A stretch of DNA of 38,939 nt from Armatimonadota bacterium (GCA_012512505.1 JAAZEB010000282.1:1-38939), one strand, 5' to 3'. Counted from the first letter of the stretch, positions 1 through 9,590 are shown. Numbers and translations are program-made. The notes: generated by a model not told the origin, from the sequence alone.

Positions 1-3000
1 CGGTTGGGGCGCCCCGGCCAGGGTCGGGTTACCCCACCACCCACCGATGGGCGCCAGGTGGTCGGCGTAGTCAAACTGGAACTTCACGGCGGCGAACTCT
101 TCCAGAGTCACGTTGCAAGCGCCCGCCAGATCGAGGAGCACCTGCCGCTCGCGGTCGGCCTCCGGCAGCCTGGCCGCGGTGCCGGCGCCGCCCGGGCCTA
201 ACGCCGCCTCTGGCGCGGCCTCGCCACTCTCAACCAACACCTGGGGCTTTTCCGCCACCACCGGCGCCAGCGCCGGCTTCCCCTGGCGCAGCGTCACCAC
301 CGACTCCGCCTCGGCACGGGTGACCACCTCGCGGCCCGTGGCGCCCGCGCGCACGCGCTTCACCAGTGGCTTTGGGGTGCGGATGCGGAGCGTGATCCGC
401 TCTCCCTCGCGCCGGTACTCATAGCTCACGTCGGGCGTGCGGATGCTTGCCTCTTCCCAGTCCGACGGGAACGCCGGGCGGATCTCCAGGGCACCCTCAT
501 GCAGCGCCGGCTCGATGCCAAACAGCCCGCGAATGGTGGCATAGAGGAAGGGATCGACCGAATCGACATCCTCCCGGTCGCCGCCGCCAGCGCCGGTGTT
601 GGCAATCCCCATGTTGATGCCGGGGAAGTCGCTACGGAAGGAGGAGCGGACGGCAGTCTGGAGGTAAGGCCACCAGCGGTCGGTATCGCCGCACAGGGCG
701 CCGGCGAGCACGGCGAGGCAGGTGTCGCCGGTGGGCACCCACTGGGTGCTCCAGCGGATCGGCCACCAGTCGCTGCAGGCCAGCAGGTGCACCCCGGGGC
801 GCGGCTCGAAGCCGTAGTGCTGCTCCAGCCAGCGCAGAGCGCGCTGCCCCTGCTCCGGGCGAAGCAGGCCAGCGTTGACGGCCAGGTACTCCTCCCAGAT
901 CTGGGGATGGCCGCGCCAGAGCCCGTCGGCGCCGATGGAGCCGAGCAGGCCCACGTCGTCGCGCCACAGCTCGCGGAAGATCGCCTGCCGGGTCTGCTCG
1001 GCGAGGGCGCGGTACTCCTTCTCCGCCGTCGCGTCGCCCACGACGGCCGCCATCCGCGCCGCCCGGTCCAGCATCGCCCACGACATCGCGCTGGGCGCCG
1101 CAGCCTTCGGGCCTTTGCCGTTCGAGTCGCAGTTCCAGTACTCGTAGGCATCGCGGAAGAGGCCGTCGCCATCCGGATCATTCTGCCTGCGCTGCCAGGC
1201 CACCGCCTTGCGCACCAGCGGCCACAGCTCACGCACGAACTGCCGGTCGCCGGTCCAGGTGTAGTGGCGCCACACCTGGTCCACCCAGTAGGGCGTGTTA
1301 TTCTCAGCCGGGAAGGCCACCAGGGAGGGCGAGATCCAGCGGATGAAGCCGTTGTCGTCCTGCATGGCGCCGTAGAGGCGCAGGCACTCCTCGATGGCGG
1401 CGTGGTCGCCGCCCCACTGCTTGCCGTACCACCCGGTGGAGATGTGGGCGTACACGTGCCACATCTGCAGACCCAGGATCAGGCCCGGCCCACGACGATG
1501 GTACTCACTGGTGCAGCGCGTCCAGTTGACGAGCGCGTTCAGGTGGGCGTCCGGCGTGCGGATCTGGAACTCGGCGCGGCGGGCATCCCACCAGTCGCGC
1601 GTGCGCTTCAGGGCGCTCTCTGGCTGCAAGAGTGCTGCCGCCAGTTGCAGATCCGGGCGGAGCGCGCGCCCAATGTAACAGTCGAACCACGCCCGCTTCA
1701 GGATGTCGCGCGCCCACTTCCAGCCCTCGGAGGCCGGCGTGTCGAGGCGGGCCATCGTCTGTTTCGCGCGCTCCTCATCGTACTTTGTCACGCCCCAGGT
1801 GGCAACGACGTGGTAGACCTTCCGCGCCACCTTCGCGGTGAACTCCACCTGCTGGCCGTAGGGAGCCGGGATCGCGCGGCACGGGCCCTCCGTATCGCAG
1901 CCGATTGCCACCAGGCCGTTCGGCAGGTTGGGCTCGGTGATACGCGCCTCCCGCTCCCCGATCACCTCCACGCGGTTGGCGTTCGCCTCCGACTCCTGCC
2001 ACCAGACGCCGCCGTATTGCCAGACGAGCGGCGTCTCCTTGTCGAACTCGATCCGGCACACCAGCCCGTGGGAGTCCAGGAGCGGGGCAATGGTGACGGA
2101 TGCCTTCCAGGCCCCGCCCGGGCCGGTCACCTGGTAGTCGGTGTAGCCGGGGCGGAAGAGCGCCGTGGTGCCCGGCAGCTCCTCAAACCACTGAGTCTGG
2201 CCGTCGGCACCGGGCACCCCCAGGCGCAGCGTGCCGAAGCAAGGGTCCACGTTACCGATGTGCCCGTCCGGCCGCGGCCACAGCGGGAAGGCGCGATCAT
2301 TCTCGCTATAGCTGCCGTTGCCGGTGGTCGTGTCCATGCGGAAGAGCGGCACGTCGCCGGTCCACACGCGGTTCTGCCCCTGAATGATCGGGCGGTTGAG
2401 GCGGCGCGGCCCGCCGGTGATGCGAAAGCCACCATCCTCCACCGGCTCGTAGACCGGCGTGGCATCGCCCCGCCCCTCGTCCGGCGCCATGAAGGGCGAG
2501 CGGCCCAGCAGCACGCTGCGGTCGGTGTCCGGCACCTTCGTCGGCTTGAGCGGCGCTGGCGTGAAGGTCACCGCCGGCCGCAGGATCTTCAAGCCGCGAG
2601 TCAGCTCGCGGTCGCGCGCGTCGAACTCCGCCTGTGTCGCGCGGCCGGCGGCCACGTACTGCGCCACCGGGCGCTCGCGCTGCAGGAGGGTCAGCCCCAA
2701 CGCCTGCACACTCAATGCCTGCCCCTGGAGCGGTATCTCCTGGACGTACACGTCGCCGGCCGGGAAGCTCTCCCCCACGCCTGCCTCCCGGGTGAGGATC
2801 GCCGCGTACCGCGCCGTGCCGGCCGGGAGGGTGAGCGTCACCGGCCCGGGCGCGCGCAGAAACGGCATCCCGAAGACGCGCACGTAGCGGCTCTCTCCCG
2901 GCGGCACCGCCAGGCGGGCATGGTTCGTGTTGCGGCCGGCCAGGTAGCGCAGGAGATTGGCGAAGAGGCGCTCCAGGTTAGGGCGGTAGGCATCCTGGTC

Positions 3001-3681
3001 GGTGGTGAAGTCGGCCAGCCGCCAGCCCACCAGGATCACCCGCCCGGCACCGACCGTGTATTCTACCAGCGGGCGCTCGCCCATGCCCGCGTTCCCCTCC
3101 GCCAGAAGCTCGCCGTGCGGGCCCGCGGTGCCATAGAAGTCGGCCAGGGCGTTCCCGCCGCGGCTGGTCAGCAGCAGCGGTCGCGTCACCTCCAGCCCGG
3201 CAAAGGCGGGGTGCGCCCGGTGCTGCTCCGGCACCACGATCCCGCTGGCGAAAGCGACGCCCGTCGGGCCGAGCACGCGCAGGGGAGTGCTCTCTACGTC
3301 CATCTCGTTCAGCAGGTCGCCCGCCGCGCCGGAAAGGAGCAGCACGCCGCCGCTTTCCAGGTAGGCTCGCAGGTCAGCGCAGGCGGCCCGGCCGAGGGCC
3401 GCCAGGCCGGAGCCTTCCGCCTGGTGGTACCAAACCACGTCGAACTCCTCGGGGGCGCAGGGGCGCCCGGCGGCATCATTCCAGCCGCCCTCCGCCAAAG
3501 CCTGCAGGCGCGTGACGGTGCCCTGCGTGCGCGCGAACGCCAGCGCCGCGGCGTTGCGGGCCGGCGTTTCCTTCGGCAGCGCCGGGTCGATGAAGCCGAT
3601 GTGAAGCGGCTGCGCCGGCAAGGGCGCCGCCAGGCAGCAGAGCGCGGCTGTCAGGGCAAGGAAGAGGTGGCGGGTGGTCAC
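1..3681 (-). CDS. Exported six-hairpin glycosidase-like protein, 3' end outside window
   Basis: The frame opens with GTG at 3681, eight bases after a GGAGAG ribosome binding site, and has no stop down to base 1, so at least 1227 codons are present and the C terminus is missing. Residues 1 to about 22 form a signal peptide (TTRHLFLALTAALCCLAAP), so the product should be exported. Residues about 24-290 resemble a class I glutamine amidotransferase/ThuA-like alpha/beta domain. A beta-rich region follows. Residues about 660-1060 are helical repeats typical of six-hairpin (alpha/alpha)6 glycosidases, with the pattern TGD...ELWP...NDPDGDGLF near residues 805-845. The last part is beta-rich again. 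The overall look recalls DUF4450-type proteins, but this is by eye. The substrate is unknown. A 6-bp hairpin (3704-3719) lies 23 bases upstream in the leader. The gene is divergent from the next glycosidase-like gene across 273 bases. Confidence 0.8.
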   Translation of the reverse strand, partial: MTTRHLFLALTAALCCLAAPLPAQPLHIGFIDPALPKETPARNAAALAFARTQGTVTRLQALAEGGWNDAAGRPCAPEEFDVVWYHQAEGSGLAALGRAACADLRAYLESGGVLLLSGAAGDLLNEMDVESTPLRVLGPTGVAFASGIVVPEQHRAHPAFAGLEVTRPLLLTSRGGNALADFYGTAGPHGELLAEGNAGMGERPLVEYTVGAGRVILVGWRLADFTTDQDAYRPNLERLFANLLRYLAGRNTNHARLAVPPGESRYVRVFGMPFLRAPGPVTLTLPAGTARYAAILTREAGVGESFPAGDVYVQEIPLQGQALSVQALGLTLLQRERPVAQYVAAGRATQAEFDARDRELTRGLKILRPAVTFTPAPLKPTKVPDTDRSVLLGRSPFMAPDEGRGDATPVYEPVEDGGFRITGGPRRLNRPIIQGQNRVWTGDVPLFRMDTTTGNGSYSENDRAFPLWPRPDGHIGNVDPCFGTLRLGVPGADGQTQWFEELPGTTALFRPGYTDYQVTGPGGAWKASVTIAPLLDSHGLVCRIEFDKETPLVWQYGGVWWQESEANANRVEVIGEREARITEPNLPNGLVAIGCDTEGPCRAIPAPYGQQVEFTAKVARKVYHVVATWGVTKYDEERAKQTMARLDTPASEGWKWARDILKRAWFDCYIGRALRPDLQLAAALLQPESALKRTRDWWDARRAEFQIRTPDAHLNALVNWTRCTSEYHRRGPGLILGLQMWHVYAHISTGWYGKQWGGDHAAIEECLRLYGAMQDDNGFIRWISPSLVAFPAENNTPYWVDQVWRHYTWTGDRQFVRELWPLVRKAVAWQRRQNDPDGDGLFRDAYEYWNCDSNGKGPKAAAPSAMSWAMLDRAARMAAVVGDATAEKEYRALAEQTRQAIFRELWRDDVGLLGSIGADGLWRGHPQIWEEYLAVNAGLLRPEQGQRALRWLEQHYGFEPRPGVHLLACSDWWPIRWSTQWVPTGDTCLAVLAGALCGDTDRWWPYLQTAVRSSFRSDFPGINMGIANTGAGGGDREDVDSVDPFLYATIRGLFGIEPALHEGALEIRPAFPSDWEEASIRTPDVSYEYRREGERITLRIRTPKPLVKRVRAGATGREVVTRAEAESVVTLRQGKPALAPVVAEKPQVLVESGEAAPEAALGPGGAGTAARLPEADRERQVLLDLAGACNVTLEEFAAVKFQFDYADHLAPIGGWWGNPTLAGAPQP

Positions 3682-3954
3682 GAGCTACTCTCCAAGGCGT
3701 TCTGGGCCGTCGTCGGCCCGACCGGCTGCACCCGGCGGGCCTGTTTGGCCATCCGGGCGTAACTTCGCCGCCTGCCGGGCTAACCCCTTCACCAGACGCC
3801 CATCCACAGCAGCCGGGGGAGGTGAGAGGACATCCGGACGCGGCAACGAACTACAGCCCGACGCGGGCCGGCGCTGCCTGGCGCTCGCGGATGGAAGCCT
3901 GTATGGTACCTCTGCCGCCTCGGGAGCGGCAACCCTGGAGGAGACCGATCGCTG

Positions 3955-6900
3955 ATGGAGCACCCACACCCAAGCGTACCTTCGCCGGGCGCGCCGTTCG
4001 ATGCCGTGCCGTTTGGCCACCCCCTGCCGGAAGGAACCGGCGTCTGCTGGGAAGACCCCCGTGAGATCCACCGCGTCGTCGTGCGCTTCGCCGGGCCGGC
4101 CCCCCGCCCGGAGGACCTCCGCCTGGAGTACTGGGGCAGCCGCTGGCCCGAGCAGCGCCTTCCCAAGGATCGGCAGCCGGGCGGCGGCGATGTGGGTTGG
4201 TGGGAACTCGGCAACTGGTACCAAGGCGGCTGGCGTGCCGCCGACACTCACGTCGACGTGGAGGGCGACACCGCCACGTTCGCCTTCCGGCCGGTGAATG
4301 CCCGCGAGTTTCCCCAGCTTGCCGACTTTGCTGCCCCCTACCGCTACACCCTGAAGGTGCGCGTTGCCTGCCTGCCGGGTGCGCCGGCGATCACCGCCCT
4401 GCAGGCGTTCACCAACTCCACCTGGGAGGCGCGTGAGGTGCGCCTGGCGTGGGCCCGCACGCCCCGGAAGCCGGTGCAGGTGGAGGCGCTGAACGGCGTC
4501 GTTGCGGCTGTGGCGACACAGGCGCCCACCGCGACCCACCTTCAGGTGTGGGTGACCACCAACCCCGACCCCAACTGTTTCGACCGTACCCTGGTGACGG
4601 TGGACGCCGGCCACGGCTTCACCTTTGCCGTGGATGACTTGGCCGAGGGTCCCCTCTTCCTGCCGCACCTGGGCGTGGCGGTGCTGCCTGGCCAGGATCC
4701 GCGCAGCTACCGCGCGGTCGCGGCCGCGGTGAAGGAGAACGGGCAGGCGACTCTCTATGACCGCGTCGGGCAGCTTCCGGAGCAGACGTGGCGCGGCGCC
4801 TGGGAGGGGATGCCCCCCAAGCGGCGGCCGATCTACCTCCCGCTTGGCCTGGAGGGCGGCCGGCAGCGCTTCCGGCTGGATGGCGATGGCGGCGTTCTCT
4901 TCCGCACGAACAACCACTTTCTGGAGAGCCGGCCGGGCAGGGAGACACCCCGACTGGCACAGGACGGCGCTTGCCTGCACTTCCGCTTCGGCCTGACGGA
5001 GACGCCGGTGGCCCGCACCATCGAGGACGCCTCCATCCCGATTGGGCACACCACCTGGGAGGTGGATGGCCTCCGCGTGGAGCAGACGGCGTTCGCCACC
5101 GCGCTGGAGGGCACCGATCCGGAGGGCCCCCTCCCCGCCGGCGATACCTTCACCGTCTTCCTGGCGCGCTTCACCTTCACGAACCCCACCGCCCAGCCGA
5201 AAGAGGCTGTCCTGCCGGTTGAGTGCCGGGCAGACGACGCTCCCGAGGCGCTGGAAGTGGACGGTGAGGGGATGCTGTGGGCCGGCGACCACCTGCGTGG
5301 GCAAGTGGTGGCGGCAGGCAGCCCCACCATAGCGCACGGAGTGCCGGCCTGGTGCTGGTTGCTGGCCCCGGGGGAGACACGCACGGCGTTGGTGAAGATC
5401 CCTTACGTGCTCCTCACCGAGGAGGCCGAGCGGCAGGCACTGCAGGCGCTAGACTACGAGCGCGAGCAGGCAGCGGTGGCGGCCTACTGGCGGCGGCGCC
5501 TCGACCAGGGGATGCGCCTGATCACCCCCGAGCCGATGTTGAACGAGTTCCACCGCGCGCACGCCGGCCACCTACTGATCAACTGCGAGCGCGAGCCGGA
5601 GAGCGACCGCCGCTTTGCCCGCGTCGGCTCCTTCAACTACGGGGCCTTCAGCAATGAGTCGTGCATGATGGTAGTGGACCTGGACCGGCGCGGCTATCAC
5701 CAGGAGGCACGCGCCTGTCTGGAGGCGTGGCTGCACTACCAGGGCACGGTGGTGCTGCCCGGCGACTTCTCCTCGCGGGAGGGGATCCTCTACGGCGCGG
5801 GCGGCTACGAGCATGGCGGCTACAACCAGCACCACGGCTGGATCCTCTGGTGCCTGGCGGAGCACTACCGCTTCACCCGCGACGCCGAGTGGCTGCGCCA
5901 TGCCGCCCCGGGCATCCTGGCCGGCGCGGAGTGGATCGTCCGCGAGCGCAATCGCACCGCCGACCGCGATGACCTGGGCCGAGGGCTGCTGCCGGCCGGC
6001 AGCCTGGAAGACATCGGCGATTGGTGGTTCTGGCTTTCGACCAACTGCTACACCTGGCGCGGGCTGGACGCGGCCGCCTGGGCGCTGGCGCAGATCCACC
6101 ACCCGGAGGCGTCACGCCTGCGCTGGGAGGCCGGCAGCTACCGCGACTCAATCTTGCAGGCGTTCCGCGAGGCGTCGCGGCGCTCGCCGGTGGTGCGCCT
6201 GCGCGACGGCACGGCGGTACCCAAGATCCCCTCGCACGTCCACCGGCGGGGGCGCTGCTTCGGCTGGATCTGCGAGACGCTGGAGGGGGCGATCCACCTG
6301 CTGATCTCGCGTGCGCTGGGCGCCAACTCGCGGGAGGCGGAGTGGATCCTGAAAGACTACGAGGACAACCTCTACCTCTCCAACCAGTGGGGCTACACGC
6401 TGGACGACTTCGAGGCGCACTGGTTCGGGCGTGGCGGCATGTCGATGCAGTCCTGCCTCCTCTTCGACGTGGAGCCGTACCTCTACCGCGATGATGTGAA
6501 GCACGCCCTGCGCGCCGCCTTCAACGCCATCGCCGCCGGCTACTTCCCAGACGTGCGGATGATCACCGAGCACGCCCTGCCCCACCTGGGTGACTGGCGC
6601 GGCGACCACTACAAGAGCTCCGACGAAGCGAACGCGACCGGCTGGCTGCGCTACCTCTTCGTGCGCGAGGAGGGAGAGGAGCTGCTGCTGGGCCAGGCGG
6701 TGCCCCGCGAGTGGCTGCGAGCCGGGCAACGCTGTGGCGTGGAGCGGGCGGGCACCCACTTCGGGCCGATGAGCCTGCGCTATGCCGGCGGCACGGATCA
6801 GATCCGGGCGGACCTGGAGGGCCCCCGCCGCAACCCGCCGCGCCGGATCCGCCTGCGCTTCCGCCACCCGGAGGGCCGCCCGCTGGAGCAGGTGCGGGTC

Positions 6901-6993
6901 AACGGGGAACCATACACCGACATCGAGGGAGAGTGGGTCCGCCTCCCCGGCGACGTGGGCAACGCCACGATCATCGCCCACTGGTCCGGATAG
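3955..6993 (+). CDS. Cytoplasmic six-hairpin glycosidase-like protein
   Basis: This 1012-residue protein starts at ATG 3955 behind a GGAGGAG site at 3937-3943. It has no signal peptide or membrane segment, so it should act in the cytoplasm, unlike its divergent neighbour. Residues 1 to about 500 are beta-sandwich-like. Residues about 530-960 show the helical pattern of (alpha/alpha)6 glycosidases, with conserved-looking aromatic and acidic clusters: GGYEHGGYNQHHGW near 618-631, LEDIGDWWFW at 684-693, and GDWRGDHYKSSDEAN near 880-895. The acidic residues E685, D686 and D689 are candidates for catalysis, by inference only. The C-terminal 70 residues look like a small beta domain. A likely role is breaking down imported oligosaccharides released by the exported enzyme next door, perhaps under control of the AraC-type regulator 0.4 kb downstream. 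The substrate cannot be read from the sequence. Confidence 0.85.
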   Translation: MEHPHPSVPSPGAPFDAVPFGHPLPEGTGVCWEDPREIHRVVVRFAGPAPRPEDLRLEYWGSRWPEQRLPKDRQPGGGDVGWWELGNWYQGGWRAADTHVDVEGDTATFAFRPVNAREFPQLADFAAPYRYTLKVRVACLPGAPAITALQAFTNSTWEAREVRLAWARTPRKPVQVEALNGVVAAVATQAPTATHLQVWVTTNPDPNCFDRTLVTVDAGHGFTFAVDDLAEGPLFLPHLGVAVLPGQDPRSYRAVAAAVKENGQATLYDRVGQLPEQTWRGAWEGMPPKRRPIYLPLGLEGGRQRFRLDGDGGVLFRTNNHFLESRPGRETPRLAQDGACLHFRFGLTETPVARTIEDASIPIGHTTWEVDGLRVEQTAFATALEGTDPEGPLPAGDTFTVFLARFTFTNPTAQPKEAVLPVECRADDAPEALEVDGEGMLWAGDHLRGQVVAAGSPTIAHGVPAWCWLLAPGETRTALVKIPYVLLTEEAERQALQALDYEREQAAVAAYWRRRLDQGMRLITPEPMLNEFHRAHAGHLLINCEREPESDRRFARVGSFNYGAFSNESCMMVVDLDRRGYHQEARACLEAWLHYQGTVVLPGDFSSREGILYGAGGYEHGGYNQHHGWILWCLAEHYRFTRDAEWLRHAAPGILAGAEWIVRERNRTADRDDLGRGLLPAGSLEDIGDWWFWLSTNCYTWRGLDAAAWALAQIHHPEASRLRWEAGSYRDSILQAFREASRRSPVVRLRDGTAVPKIPSHVHRRGRCFGWICETLEGAIHLLISRALGANSREAEWILKDYEDNLYLSNQWGYTLDDFEAHWFGRGGMSMQSCLLFDVEPYLYRDDVKHALRAAFNAIAAGYFPDVRMITEHALPHLGDWRGDHYKSSDEANATGWLRYLFVREEGEELLLGQAVPREWLRAGQRCGVERAGTHFGPMSLRYAGGTDQIRADLEGPRRNPPRRIRLRFRHPEGRPLEQVRVNGEPYTDIEGEWVRLPGDVGNATIIAHWSG

Positions 6994-7038
6994 CTCCGCG
7001 GCCAGCCCGCGATCTGGGGACCGACGCCCGGCACTGCG

Positions 7039-7401
7039 TCAAGGTCGCACCAGCACGCCCAGCATGAGCAAGGCAAACGCGAGCGTCACCAAGGCGCAGC
7101 CGGCGCCTTGCCGCGCGGGAGCAGTGCGTACGGTGAAGACAGCCTGCTCCAGGCTGTCGCCGGCATCCATCATCTGCTCGACCGCGCGCTTGGCATCCGC
7201 CAGACCGAGGCCCGTTCCCTCGCGCAGGCGCTTGATCGCCTGGATCTTCTCGCCGCGCGCCAAGTAGGCGCGCACCTCCGACTCCAGCAATAACACCGGC
7301 GACGACGCGCTGCCCGGCTTCGGCTCCAGCCACTCGCCGCAGTAGCGACACTTGATCGCCTCGTCCTGGATCTCCTCCGCACAGTACGGGCATCGCTTCA
7401 T
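7039..7401 (-). CDS. Small zinc-ribbon / L7-L12-like / membrane-anchor protein
   Basis: This is a 120-residue protein with three parts. Residues 4-21 form a CxxC...CxxC zinc ribbon (Cys 4, 7, 18, 21; CPYCAEEI and CRYCGEWL). Residues about 50-76 resemble the C-terminal domain of ribosomal protein L7/L12 (KIQAIKRLREGTGLGLADAK). Residues about 101-118 are a hydrophobic membrane segment near the C terminus. The start at 7401 is set by a GGAGGAG site just upstream, which excludes longer in-frame starts inside the AraC gene. It lies 29 bases downstream of the AraC-type gene on the same strand, so the two are probably cotranscribed. Proteins joining a zinc ribbon with an L12-like fold are known in several phyla, but their function is not established. 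It faces the end of the glycosidase gene across 45 bases. Confidence 0.85.
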   Translation of the reverse strand: MKRCPYCAEEIQDEAIKCRYCGEWLEPKPGSASSPVLLLESEVRAYLARGEKIQAIKRLREGTGLGLADAKRAVEQMMDAGDSLEQAVFTVRTAPARQGAGCALVTLAFALLMLGVLVRP

Positions 7402-7430
7402 CCGGTGCTCCTCCTCAGAAGTGAGATCGT

Positions 7431-8270
7431 CTACTTGGAGCGCACGCGCTGGGCATAGCGGGAGGGAAGCTCGCCCTCGTAGCGCTTGAAGGTGCGCGAG
7501 AAGTGATGCAGGCTGGCAAAGCCGAGCTCCTGGGCGATCTGGGTCAAGGTGCCGCGGCCGGCGGCGATCTGCTGCTTGGCGCGCTCCATCTTCAGGCCGG
7601 TGTAGTAGGCGTGGGGCGTGCTGCCCATCACCCGCTTGAACACCTTCGCGAAGTGCGAGGGGCTCATCTCCGCGTGCGCCGCCAGCTCCTCCAGGCTGAT
7701 GTCGCCGGTCACGTGCTCCATCATCAGCGCCACGGCGGCCATCACCTGCGCGGAGTGGCGGCTCCGGGCGCCATCGCCCGATGCCCCCGGCGGCGCCTCG
7801 GCACACTCCACGCCGTCGGTGAGGTCATCTAGCAGGCCGAACAGCGCCGCCAACAGTGCCAGCCGGCCGCCGGGACAGTGCAGCGCCTGGTGAACGCACT
7901 CCACGAAAAGGCGTTCCAGGGCATGCCGGCCCTTGGTCGGCACCACGTCGGGAATGCCGAGGTCACTCGCGTTGAGGGGATCGCCGCGCGCGTCCAACAA
8001 GACGAACTGAATGGCCCAGTACTCAATGGCGCGGCGGGCATCGGCCCGAAGCAAGTGGGGCACTCCCCGGCGGAGGAGGTAGAGGTGGTCGCGCCGCACC
8101 GGGTAGGTGCTCTCGGCGAGGGTAAGCTCGCCACTCCCACGGCGCACGTAGAGCAGCACGTCTTCCTCCAGGGTGCGCCAGGGAAGCAACCATCCCCGCG
8201 GGGAGACAACCCGGTCGGCGCCCACCACGCGGGCACCACAGACCTGTGAAGGGCCTGGCCCAGCCGCCAT
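7431..8270 (-). CDS. AraC-family transcriptional regulator with N-terminal cupin-like sensor
   Basis: The 279-residue product has the usual AraC layout. Residues about 20-110 are a cupin-like ligand-binding domain (the segment RRDHLYLLRRGVPHLLRAD is typical of effector arms). Residues about 175-279 contain two helix-turn-helix motifs ending in IAQELGFASLHHFSRTFKR, the family signature. Such proteins usually bind a sugar or small metabolite and activate nearby catabolic genes. The ATG at 8270 has a GAGGAG site at the right distance. The open frame continues upstream across the divergent gene's antisense strand, but that part is not protein-like. A consensus promoter at 8420-8449 would give a leader of about 140 bases. 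The neighbouring glycosidase-like genes are the obvious candidate targets, though this is inferred from position only. Confidence 0.93.
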   Translation of the reverse strand: MAAGPGPSQVCGARVVGADRVVSPRGWLLPWRTLEEDVLLYVRRGSGELTLAESTYPVRRDHLYLLRRGVPHLLRADARRAIEYWAIQFVLLDARGDPLNASDLGIPDVVPTKGRHALERLFVECVHQALHCPGGRLALLAALFGLLDDLTDGVECAEAPPGASGDGARSRHSAQVMAAVALMMEHVTGDISLEELAAHAEMSPSHFAKVFKRVMGSTPHAYYTGLKMERAKQQIAAGRGTLTQIAQELGFASLHHFSRTFKRYEGELPSRYAQRVRSK

Positions 8271-8684
8271 TGAACGCTCCTCGCCCGGTACACGCGCGCC
8301 ACGGCGTGGCACCGGAGGGTGTCGTTGGGGGGTACGAACGCTGCCCGCGAAGAAGCGAAGGCGCGGTTGCCGGACGAAGCATCTGGCCGGACATGGCGCG
8401 CGGGTGGGCGTTCCTCCGTAGTATAGGCGGCCGGCGCCAGGTTTGTCAAGGTCAGGATCAGGCCCCCGGGCACCAACCCGGCGGTGTGGCGGCACGGGCG
8501 GCCTTGGGCAGGCAAAAGGATTCGCCGCGGGCGCGCAGGCCGTTTGTCGGATCCGACGGAGGGGTAGCGTACTGTCAACGTTACGAGGACACGACGCTGA
8601 CCGCGCGCCGCCGCGGGCACCCAGTAGCCCACGGCCGGCGCGGGCATGACGCGGCGCGGCGATCCCGCGCCCGGAGGGTAGAGA
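8271..8684. other. Divergent intergenic region between araC-type and PRC-barrel genes
   Basis: This 414-base gap holds the minus-strand promoter at 8420-8449 and the long leader of the AraC-type gene. It presumably also holds a plus-strand promoter for the PRC-barrel gene. I could not identify that one; there is a 10-bp palindrome TCGGATCCGA at about 8548-8557 that could be a binding site. I see no convincing small gene or RNA here. Confidence 0.5.
8420..8449 (-). promoter_or_regulatory. Housekeeping sigma promoter for the AraC-type gene
   Basis: On the minus strand TTGACA (8449-8444) is separated by 18 bases from TATACT (8425-8420). This is a perfect -35 box and a 5/6 match to the -10 box. 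It points at the AraC-type gene, whose ATG is about 143 bases further on. Confidence 0.75.
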
Positions 8685-9590
8685 ATGGAGCAACGTGAGC
8701 GGTATCCGCTTGGCGAGGAGGATCGCTTCCGCGTGTTCAGCGAGGGCACCTACCGGCGCGAGGATCTGGACCTGACGCGCCTGGAGAAGCTCGAGCATTG
8801 GACCATCGCCGAGGGTGAGCCGGACATCCGTGGTTGGGGAGTTTACAGCAACGAGGGCGAGCAGGTCGGGCAGGTGGAGGATCTGATCGCCAGCCCCAAG
8901 ACGCGCCAGGCATACTTCCTGCTGGCCCGGATCGGGGGCGTGCTGGGGATCGGCGGCAAGCACGTGCTGGTGCCTCTCGACATGATCCACCTCAACCGCG
9001 ACAACCAGCGCGTGGAGATCGACGGCACGCGCGATCACCTCGAAAACGCCGTCGAGTGGCACGCCGACCGGGATGTGGACTACACGGCGGCCTACCGCTA
9101 CTGGGAGGAGCGCATCGGCCGGGGCGGCATGAAAGAGCGCCATGAGGAGGAGCGCCACGTGGCCGGCGTGGCCGGCGGCGAAGCGCCCTCCACCCAGGAG
9201 ACCCGCATTCCTCTGCGCGAAGAGGAGATGGTGGCCCGCCACGAAGTGCACACCGGCGAGGTCGAGATAGAGAAGCACGTCGAGTCTGAAGAGCGCACCA
9301 TCGAGGTGCCGGTGACCCACACGGAGGTGGAGATCGAGCGCCGGCCGGTCACCGGGAAACAACGCGAGCACGTCGAGGGGGAGATCACCGAGGGCGAGGT
9401 GCGCGTTCCGGTGATGGAGGAAGAGATCCACGTCGAGAAGCGCCCGGTGGTGAAGGAGGAGATCGTCGTCCGCCAGCACCCGGAGACGGAGACGGTGCGG
9501 CGCACGGAGACGATCCGCCGCGAGGTAGCCGAGGTCCACAAAGAGGGAGATGTCGACATCGAGACCAAGGGCGACATCGACGTGAAGTAA
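8685..9590 (+). CDS. PRC-barrel and DUF2382 (YsnF/AvaK-type) protein
   Basis: This 301-residue soluble protein begins at ATG 8685 after a GGAGGG site. Residues about 36-115 match a PRC-barrel (WTIAEGEPDIRGWGVYSNEGEQVG, then HVLVPLDMIHL). Residues about 173-285 form a DUF2382 region (IPLREEEMVARHEVHTGEV onward) made of charged alternating beta strands rich in Glu, Val and Arg. This domain pair is known in stress-related proteins such as YsnF of Bacillus and proteins of Deinococcus and cyanobacteria, but a biochemical role is not established. The protein is very acidic and repetitive toward the C terminus. It stands alone, divergent from the AraC-type gene and convergent with accA. Confidence 0.9.
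   Translation: MEQRERYPLGEEDRFRVFSEGTYRREDLDLTRLEKLEHWTIAEGEPDIRGWGVYSNEGEQVGQVEDLIASPKTRQAYFLLARIGGVLGIGGKHVLVPLDMIHLNRDNQRVEIDGTRDHLENAVEWHADRDVDYTAAYRYWEERIGRGGMKERHEEERHVAGVAGGEAPSTQETRIPLREEEMVARHEVHTGEVEIEKHVESEERTIEVPVTHTEVEIERRPVTGKQREHVEGEITEGEVRVPVMEEEIHVEKRPVVKEEIVVRQHPETETVRRTETIRREVAEVHKEGDVDIETKGDIDVK

Noticed and set aside
499-3762. Long open frame on the plus strand opposite the left-edge glycosidase-like gene
   Set aside because: It is codon-aligned antisense of the real gene in GC-rich DNA. Its product is low-complexity, rich in Arg, Gly, Ala and His, with no recognisable domain, while the minus strand has a signal peptide and domains.
8271-9539. Upstream extension of the AraC-type frame
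   Set aside because: The frame stays open across the PRC-barrel gene's antisense strand, but the AraC start at 8270 has a ribosome binding site and the family's normal length.
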